Shown: one piece after another, positions 57,205 to 64,000 of the stretch
Layout: every line of letters starts with the position of its first letter
Position numbering within the stretch: position 1 is the stretch's first letter
NCBI RefSeq assembly: GCF_007625115.1
Contig: NZ_VMNH01000005.1
Span: forward strand, 186,001 to 250,000
DNA from: Sedimenticola selenatireducens
GTDB taxonomy: Bacteria; Pseudomonadota; Gammaproteobacteria; Chromatiales; Chromatiaceae
Direction of reading: 5' to 3'
Length of the DNA stretch: 64,000 nucleotides
The notes under the pieces: generated by a model
What the model was told of the DNA's origin: nothing
Seen by the model: the letters and a program-made list of their open reading frames with translations, nothing else
Database searches by the model: none
Translations under genes and position numbers: made by a program

Positions 57205-59382
57205 TCAGCGAACGGAGAGCGTATCCTTGAGGATCTTTGGCGTAACAAAAATCAACAACTCCTTGTTCTCATCCTTCCGCAGCTCTTGCTTGAACATAAA
57301 CCCAACATAAGGCAGATCACCAAAGAAGGGGACACGCTCTTTACTACGGGTCTCAGTCCGCTCAAAGACACCACCCAGGACTACGGTCTCGCCATTCTCA
57401 ACAATCACCGAGGTCTCAATCTCACGGGTATCGACAGGCGGCACACCCAAAACAGAGCGCGAGAAATCAGGATTATCTTTGGTGATATTGAGGTCCATGA
57501 TAATCCGGTCATCCGGTGTAATATGAGGAGTCACTTCCAATTTTAGGACGGCTTCTTTAAATGATACTGTTGTCGATCCACTAGAGCTGGCTTCCTGATA
57601 GGGCACTTCAACACCCTGCTTGATGACCGCCGTCTTCTGGTCTGAGGTTACCACTCTAGGACTTGATACGATCTCACCTTTGCCTTCCTGCTGCATGGCT
57701 GAAAGCTCGAGTTGAAGGAGGTAAGAACCAATCTTGCCCGCGACGAAGTTTAAAGCACCCCCGCGTGTTGCACTAAGCGTTTGTGGCAGATTCACTAAAA
57801 GTCCATCTTGTGTAGACCCTCCCGGAGTCTCTACTGTTCCCTCATGCAAACCAGCCGTATTACCAAGATACCCATCTTGCGTACCACCAATATTTAAAAA
57901 GTTCCCATCATTTGCCAGCCTTGTACTCAAACCAAAGCGCACCCCAACGTCTTTAGCAAAATCATCGTTTGCAATGACGACCCGTGACTCAATGAGCACC
58001 TGCCTTACCGGTATATCCAATCGACCGATAAGACGGCGAATATCTTCCAGTTTGGCGGCGGTATCTCTCACCAAGAGAGTATTGGTTCTTTCATCAAAGC
58101 TGACATTCCCTCGCTCAGGTGTCAGCAGTTGATTTCCTTCGCTCTTCAGAAGCTTCTGGATATCCGTTGCCTTGGCGTAATTAAGCTGAATATATTCCGA
58201 GAACAGTGGAGCCAGCTCTTCAATCTGTCGCTGTGATTCCAACTCCAATTTCTCACGGGCAGCAATCTCTTCAGTAGGGGCAATCAACATCACATTGCCA
58301 TTTTGCCGCATGGAGAGACCACGGGTCTTGAGGATAATGCTAAGCGCCTGATCCCAAGGCACATTCTTCAAACGCAGGGTGATATTTCCGCTCACGGTGT
58401 CGGAGGTTACCAGATTCAATCCCGTGAAATCTGCCAGTAACTGTAAGACGGCACGTACTTCGATGTCCTGGAAGTTGAGTGACAACCGCTCTCCCGTAAA
58501 GGTCTCTTTGCGGCGTTGTATCTCCTCTTTTTCCTCTTTGGTCAGCGCCCTGAATTCGATTGTAAACAGATCATTGGCTTGATAGGCGAGATGCTCATAT
58601 TCACCTGCTGCTGTAATTTCAATGTGAACATTATTGCCTTGACTGGTCACCTCAAACTGCTTGACCGGGGTCGCGAAGTCACCTACGTCAAATTTGCGCA
58701 TGAGACGATCAGGAAGCGTGGTATTCAAGATATCCAGCACAACACGGCCGGCCTCTTCGCGCATATCCACAGAAACGGCAGGATTACCCAACTCCAGTAT
58801 GACCTGCCCCTCTCCGGAATCACCACGTCGAAAATCTACATTACGCAAACCCTCATCCGAGGATGACATTGGCTTTGACATACTCTTGGCTACAGGTGCA
58901 GTAGCCATTGATGCACTACTATCATTTGCCGCGATATTTGCCCCACCTTTGATGGTAATGTTCAGCTCATTACCGTCTATTTTAACGCTATGGGCACTGG
59001 CCTCTATCAGATTGATCACCACACGGGTACGATCTCCCGCCTCTATCGCCGTGACACTGCGCGCCATACCAATCCCAATACTCTGGGTTTTACTGGCCAA
59101 ACCATTGCTCAGACCATAAAAATCAAGCGCAATCCGGGCAGGATTGTCGGTGGTAAAGATTTTAGGTTCAGCAAATGCCCCCTCTGCGCGAAGCGTAATC
59201 ACGACATCATCACCAGGCAATGCTGCAAAGCTAAGTTCTTTAAGAACATTATCTGCAGCAAAGGCAGGAATAAGTATTGACACTAAAGAAAGTGTCATCA
59301 CTAACAATAGCCGGCGCGCATTAATAGTCATCCTAGCCCCATTCCACTGTATCGCATCAAGTGGTTTATTTTTCATTAACAT
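57205..59382 (-). CDS. pilQ: Type IV pilus secretin PilQ
   Basis: Outer-membrane channel through which the type IV pilus exits. The 725 residues start at the ATG at 59382, preceded by GGAG; the signal peptide (RRLLLVMTLSLVSILIPAFA) begins about 20 residues in, so an internal ATG at 59331 is also possible. AMIN domains in the first 260 residues, a secretin N0/STN region (LNFQDIEVRAVLQLLADFTGLN), N1 (NYAKATDIQKLLKSEGN) and the C-terminal secretin domain (VASPRVVTSDQ-like VSSPRVVTSDQKTAVIKQG, VVLGGVFERTE, VPFFGDLPYVGFMFK) follow in order. Last gene of the operon. Confidence 0.96.
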   Translation of the reverse strand: MLMKNKPLDAIQWNGARMTINARRLLLVMTLSLVSILIPAFAADNVLKELSFAALPGDDVVITLRAEGAFAEPKIFTTDNPARIALDFYGLSNGLASKTQSIGIGMARSVTAIEAGDRTRVVINLIEASAHSVKIDGNELNITIKGGANIAANDSSASMATAPVAKSMSKPMSSSDEGLRNVDFRRGDSGEGQVILELGNPAVSVDMREEAGRVVLDILNTTLPDRLMRKFDVGDFATPVKQFEVTSQGNNVHIEITAAGEYEHLAYQANDLFTIEFRALTKEEKEEIQRRKETFTGERLSLNFQDIEVRAVLQLLADFTGLNLVTSDTVSGNITLRLKNVPWDQALSIILKTRGLSMRQNGNVMLIAPTEEIAAREKLELESQRQIEELAPLFSEYIQLNYAKATDIQKLLKSEGNQLLTPERGNVSFDERTNTLLVRDTAAKLEDIRRLIGRLDIPVRQVLIESRVVIANDDFAKDVGVRFGLSTRLANDGNFLNIGGTQDGYLGNTAGLHEGTVETPGGSTQDGLLVNLPQTLSATRGGALNFVAGKIGSYLLQLELSAMQQEGKGEIVSSPRVVTSDQKTAVIKQGVEVPYQEASSSGSTTVSFKEAVLKLEVTPHITPDDRIIMDLNITKDNPDFSRSVLGVPPVDTREIETSVIVENGETVVLGGVFERTETRSKERVPFFGDLPYVGFMFKQELRKDENKELLIFVTPKILKDTLSVR

Positions 59383-59389
59383 AGCCCTG

Positions 59390-59929
59390 TTACTCTCCTG
59401 CCAAAGCCAAGGAAGCCTGCCGTTCACGGTAGCCGCCCTGGCCGTCTGGAATAATCTCCGTCAGCTCAATCTGAGTTTCACTCACCTGGGTTATCTGCCC
59501 ATGGTTTGTTCCGAGGAAGTTCCCGATTTTAACCCTGTGAATCGTGCGCTCCTGAGTTTGCACCAACGCCCATGTGATGCCCAACTGCTCAAGTAACCCG
59601 ACCATCCGAAGCGAATCAAGGGGATAACTTTCAAGCTCTTCCTTGCGCCGATTAAAATCTGGGCTCAAGCCAACGCCTTCAGCCTGACTACTGGTCTCTT
59701 CGGTTTGCGCCTGAGAAATAAAGGGGCTCCGACGACCATCGCTGATATATGCAAATGTCTCAATCGGCTTAATCTCAGGAAGCGGCTCAATATGCCCTGC
59801 CTTCCTGGACTTCACCTCTTCGACATAGCCCTTGAGATCATGCATGCCCCTATCCGCACACCCTGTTAACAGGTAGAGGACCATGAGAAATACGGCGAAA
59901 AGCCTTACACGCTGAAACAACCGCATCAA
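59390..59929 (-). CDS. pilP: Type IV pilus lipoprotein PilP
   Basis: An inner-membrane lipoprotein that links PilN/PilO to PilQ, 179 residues. The lipobox is LLTGC (cysteine at about residue 24). The C-terminal beta domain contains DSLRMVGLLEQLGITWALVQT and RVKIGNFLGTNHGQI, as usual. The start overlaps the pilO stop by 4 nt. Confidence 0.95.
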   Translation of the reverse strand: MMRLFQRVRLFAVFLMVLYLLTGCADRGMHDLKGYVEEVKSRKAGHIEPLPEIKPIETFAYISDGRRSPFISQAQTEETSSQAEGVGLSPDFNRRKEELESYPLDSLRMVGLLEQLGITWALVQTQERTIHRVKIGNFLGTNHGQITQVSETQIELTEIIPDGQGGYRERQASLALAGE

Positions 59930-60513
59930 TTCGCCCCCTCTTCTTCCAAGTAGCGATAAGTCTTAGCTGTCGCTGACATGACTAATTCGCCATCCTTTCT
60001 AGGCTCCATCGTAACATCATGGATTGTTACAATGCGTGGCAACGCCGCCAATCCACTGATAAATTCACCTAATTCGTGATAATTACCAAATACTCGTATC
60101 TGAATCGGCAACTCCGCATAGAATTCACGGGGCACCTCTTCCTGGGGATCAAATAACTCAAACTCCAAACCCGAAGCTAGTCCGGTCTGTGATACATCCA
60201 CCAACAAATCGGCAACTTCTGTTTTGTTCGGAAGCTGACGGAGCATTGCACCAAAGGACTGCTTCATCTCCTCCAGCTGTTTCTTGTACTTTTCCAAATT
60301 AACCGCTTTGGCCTGCTTACTTTCGAACTCCGTTTTCAGCGCCAACTCTTTTTTCTCAACTGTCTCGAGATTTAGGAGTTGTTCTTCAGTATTCATGTAG
60401 TACCAACCGACACCCAAGCCGATGCACAGTAGAATGATAATGAAGCCCTTTATCGGAGCAGGCCAACTACCAATATTGTTAAAATCAAGTTCGTTCAGGT
60501 CCTGAAGGTTCAC
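59926..60513 (-). CDS. pilO: Type IV pilus alignment protein PilO
   Basis: A bitopic inner-membrane protein of 195 residues. A membrane helix (IKGFIIILLCIGLGVGWYYM, about 20-40) is followed by a coiled coil and a ferredoxin-like domain (PIQIRVFGNYHELGEFISGLAALPRIVTIHD). It pairs with PilN. The starts and stops overlap by 4 nt on both sides. Confidence 0.95.
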   Translation of the reverse strand: MNLQDLNELDFNNIGSWPAPIKGFIIILLCIGLGVGWYYMNTEEQLLNLETVEKKELALKTEFESKQAKAVNLEKYKKQLEEMKQSFGAMLRQLPNKTEVADLLVDVSQTGLASGLEFELFDPQEEVPREFYAELPIQIRVFGNYHELGEFISGLAALPRIVTIHDVTMEPRKDGELVMSATAKTYRYLEEEGAN

Positions 60514-61067
60514 TGCTGACCTCCTTCACTGCTGTTCCGATTGATCTGCTTAGAGATCAAAGTGAACGTTCCTTTTGCTTTATCTGTACTGGTAATAACC
60601 TGTAACGACGGATTACCCAGCCATTCGGAAAGATCAATATTACGCATATAAGAGGAGACGCGTGCGTTAGACTCCGCCACGCCATCCATCGTAACCTGGT
60701 CACTCACCTGTTTAACCTTTGTCAGATACGTACCATCCGGAATAGTGGAAACCAGTTCATCGAACAAATGAACAATCTGTGGACGACTCCCCTGTAACGA
60801 TTGAATAACATTCATGCGGGCAATGAGTTGTGCCTTCTGCTTTTCAAGGTCCTTAATCTCTTTGATCTTTTTATCGACTATTGCGATCTCCCCACCGAGA
60901 TAACTGTTGCGCTCTTCCTGGTAGCTGATCATATCCTCAACGAAGAAATGAACCCCGCCACAAGCCGCGCCAGTCAGGATAAGTGCAAGCAATACCGACA
61001 TGCCAAAATCTTTTTGGCGTTTCTTTCGGAGATTTTCCCGCCAGGGAAGTAGGTTTATATGGGCCAT
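60510..61067 (-). CDS. pilN: Type IV pilus alignment protein PilN
   Basis: A 185-residue inner-membrane protein. The PilM-binding N-terminus INLLPWREN is followed by a membrane helix (about 22-42), a coiled coil and a C-terminal domain (VHLFDELVSTIPDGTYLTKVKQ). The start lies 1 nt behind the pilM stop. Confidence 0.96.
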   Translation of the reverse strand: MAHINLLPWRENLRKKRQKDFGMSVLLALILTGAACGGVHFFVEDMISYQEERNSYLGGEIAIVDKKIKEIKDLEKQKAQLIARMNVIQSLQGSRPQIVHLFDELVSTIPDGTYLTKVKQVSDQVTMDGVAESNARVSSYMRNIDLSEWLGNPSLQVITSTDKAKGTFTLISKQINRNSSEGGQQ

Positions 61068-61068
61068 G

Positions 61069-62190
<1,122 letters not shown>

Positions 62191-62220
62191 TTAGGTTTTC
62201 CTTTAATTACACTAGTTAAC

Positions 62221-62249
62221 TATATAGCAGTAAATGATTTTCTTGTGAA
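62221..62249 (-). promoter_or_regulatory. Probable sigma-70 promoter of pilM
   Basis: On the minus strand TTCACA (62249-62244) and TATATA (62226-62221) are 17 nt apart, about 75 nt before the pilM start. It lies in the 206-nt divergent region shared with ponA. Confidence 0.5.
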
Positions 62250-62351
62250 GTCTTTTTTGCCCAAGACTGTCACAGTTGCTCATATTTGGTAGTATAACGG
62301 CATATATCTGATATTCTGGATTCCTAAATTACTCAATCCGTGAACTGGCTC

Positions 62352-64000
62352 ATGAAGTGGTTAAAGAAACTAACAAAGCTTTTTCTCTGGCTTACCCTCG
62401 TCGGTAGCGCCGCTGCTGCAATCAGTATAGCCGCTCTCTATTACCATCTTGAACCCACTCTACCCTCCACGGAGAGCCTTAAGAGTGTCAAATTCCAGGT
62501 TCCCCTGCGCGTCTTCTCCAACGACAACAAGCTAATTGCCGAATTTGGTGAGATGCGCCGTATACCCTTGTCCTACCAAGAGATTCCTGAACAGATGGTT
62601 CAAGCCTTCCTTGCGGCAGAGGACGACCGTTTTTTTGAGCACCCCGGAGTTGATTACAAGGGCCTCCTTCGTGCAGCCTATCAACTGCTGCTAACCGGCG
62701 AGCGCCGCCAGGGAGGCAGTACCATCACCATGCAGGTGGCGCGTAATTTCTTCCTTTCCAGCGAAAAGACTTTTACCCGTAAGTTTAGTGAAATTTTTCT
62801 TTCTCTGCGTATTGAACACGACCTGACCAAACAAGAGATTCTGGAGCTATACCTTAATAAGATATACATGGGCAACCGCGCCTACGGGGTGGGCGCTGCC
62901 GCCATGGTCTATTATGGAAAGTCCGTCGATCAACTGACACTGCCACAAATTGCGATGATTGCCGGGCTTCCAAAGGCACCTTCCCGCTACAATCCCCTCG
63001 CCGATCCAGAGCGATCACTCCAACGACGCGACTATGTGCTTGGGCGAATGACCAAGCTCGGCTTTATCACTGAATCGGACGAGCAAAATGCTCGCTCAAC
63101 CCCTATCACCGCCTCACTGCATATCGCTAAAACAGAGGCCGACGCGCCCTATATCGCCGAAATGGTGCGCGCAGAAATGTTCGCCCGCTATGGGAACGAC
63201 GCCTATACAACAGGCTTTAACGTATACACCACCATCGACAGTGCGCTTCAGACTGTGGCCAACAGATCTCTAAGGAATAACTTACAGGCCTATGATCAAC
63301 GGCATGGCTATCGGGGCGCTGAGCAGCACCTAAACATTACCGGCACTGAAGATGACATTACCCTCGACGCCTTACTTAAAGACCATAGAACTGTTGGCGA
63401 CTTACCGCCAGCAATCGTCACTGAGATCGGTGAGAAGAGCGCAGCAGTTTATCTTGGCGAGGGAAGGCGACTCACCATTCCCTGGGAAGGGCTTGAATGG
63501 GCACGGCCTTACAAAAGTGACAATCACGTCGGCGCCGCACCAAAGAAAACCGAGGAAATCATCAAGCCCGGCGATCTCATCCGCATTCTAGAGCGCCAGG
63601 ATGAAGAAGGTCCTCAGATCCGGTTAGCGCAGATACCGGCGGCCGAAAGTGCACTGGTGGCCCTCCATCCTGACAATGGCGCAATCAAGGTTCTTGCCGG
63701 AGGCTATGACTTCTATCACAGCAAGTTTAACCGGGTGACCCAGGCACTGCGGCAGCCCGGCTCGGGATTTAAGGCCATTATATATTCTGCAGCACTGGAG
63801 TCAGGATTCACCCCAGCAAGCCTCATCAATGATGCGCCTGTTGTTTTTGATGATCCGAGTCTCGAAGGTGCCTGGCGACCTGAAAATTACAGCGGTAAAT
63901 TTTTTGGCCCCACCAGACTTCGCTATGCACTAACCAAATCGCGTAACTTAGTCTCTATACGACTCCTTAGATCAATCGGCATACAAAAGGCGCTGGAGCA
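62352..64000 (+). CDS. ponA: Penicillin-binding protein 1A (3' end beyond window)
   Basis: A bifunctional peptidoglycan glycosyltransferase/transpeptidase; inner membrane, periplasmic domains. The 549 visible residues show an N-terminal membrane helix, then the transglycosylase domain (AAEDDRFFEHPGVD with the catalytic glutamate, RQGGSTITMQVARNFFL, YLNKIYMGNRAYGVGAAA). An OB-like insert follows, and the start of the transpeptidase domain shows the SxxK serine in QPGSGFKAIIYSAAL. The ATG at 62352 is chosen; an in-frame GTG lies 12 nt upstream and neither has a clear ribosome-binding site. The SxN and KTG boxes lie outside the window. Confidence 0.95.
   Translation, partial: MKWLKKLTKLFLWLTLVGSAAAAISIAALYYHLEPTLPSTESLKSVKFQVPLRVFSNDNKLIAEFGEMRRIPLSYQEIPEQMVQAFLAAEDDRFFEHPGVDYKGLLRAAYQLLLTGERRQGGSTITMQVARNFFLSSEKTFTRKFSEIFLSLRIEHDLTKQEILELYLNKIYMGNRAYGVGAAAMVYYGKSVDQLTLPQIAMIAGLPKAPSRYNPLADPERSLQRRDYVLGRMTKLGFITESDEQNARSTPITASLHIAKTEADAPYIAEMVRAEMFARYGNDAYTTGFNVYTTIDSALQTVANRSLRNNLQAYDQRHGYRGAEQHLNITGTEDDITLDALLKDHRTVGDLPPAIVTEIGEKSAAVYLGEGRRLTIPWEGLEWARPYKSDNHVGAAPKKTEEIIKPGDLIRILERQDEEGPQIRLAQIPAAESALVALHPDNGAIKVLAGGYDFYHSKFNRVTQALRQPGSGFKAIIYSAALESGFTPASLINDAPVVFDDPSLEGAWRPENYSGKFFGPTRLRYALTKSRNLVSIRLLRSIGIQKALE

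Overview
The window reads as a chromosome segment of a free-living or facultatively symbiotic gammaproteobacterium. By eye the base composition is a little over 50% G+C. The strongest taxonomic signal is gene order at the right end: ponA (divergent), pilM-N-O-P-Q, aroK, aroB, a damX-like gene, gltB, gltD and then, after an interruption, hemE. This is the order known from Pseudomonas and related Gammaproteobacteria. Gene types (FtrD-type polyferredoxin, B12-dependent propionate assimilation, periplasmic-binding-domain signalling proteins) would fit a Chromatiales or sulfur-oxidiser-like lineage, but no sulfur or carbon-fixation gene lies here, so that placement is inference.

Layout. 1-9.1 kb: a minus-strand propionate operon, prpE - methylmalonyl-CoA mutase - pccB - pccA, turning propionate into succinyl-CoA. 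Hairpins sit in every spacer, including a twin REP-like palindrome. A lyase of the isocitrate-lyase family is divergent from it. 9.1-23.6 kb: housekeeping and signalling genes (CigR-like protein, MotA/MotB-type pair, CBS protein, endonuclease I, DsbA-family protein, a triple-sensor diguanylate cyclase, tyrA, flavin reductase, phosphodiesterase, SlyD-like FKBP, SpoU methyltransferase, an orphan sensor without output domain). 23.7-29.4 kb: metH, an alpha/beta hydrolase and a LuxR-type regulator. 29.6-33.6 kb: a 1145-residue lipoprotein of unknown function with a G+C-rich distal part, followed by a decayed 92%-identical copy of one of its internal segments. 33.6-39.8 kb: peroxiredoxin, truC, hybrid histidine kinase plus response regulator, ArsR regulator, zapE, slyX.

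39.8-47.2 kb is an iron island. A perfect Fur palindrome drives a small operon of uncharacterised genes (72 aa, 215 aa DUF2325-associated type, 38 aa membrane microprotein), followed by a porin. Beyond hemE, a second Fur-box promoter of the same architecture drives an Ftr/FTR1 ferrous-iron uptake operon: a stand-alone helper module, FTR1 permease, FtrD polyferredoxin and P19. Compared with Pseudomonas this operon is inserted between gltD and hemE. 47.3-64 kb: the conserved gltDB, damX, aroBK, pilQPONM and ponA block, with a strong terminator behind pilQ.

No rRNA, tRNA, CRISPR array or intact insertion sequence was seen. Genes at both window ends (pccA, ponA) are cut by the window. The best candidates for something undescribed are the small Fur-controlled operon at 39.9-40.9 kb, the chimeric lipoprotein locus at 29.6-33.4 kb, and the twin module in the FTR1 operon.
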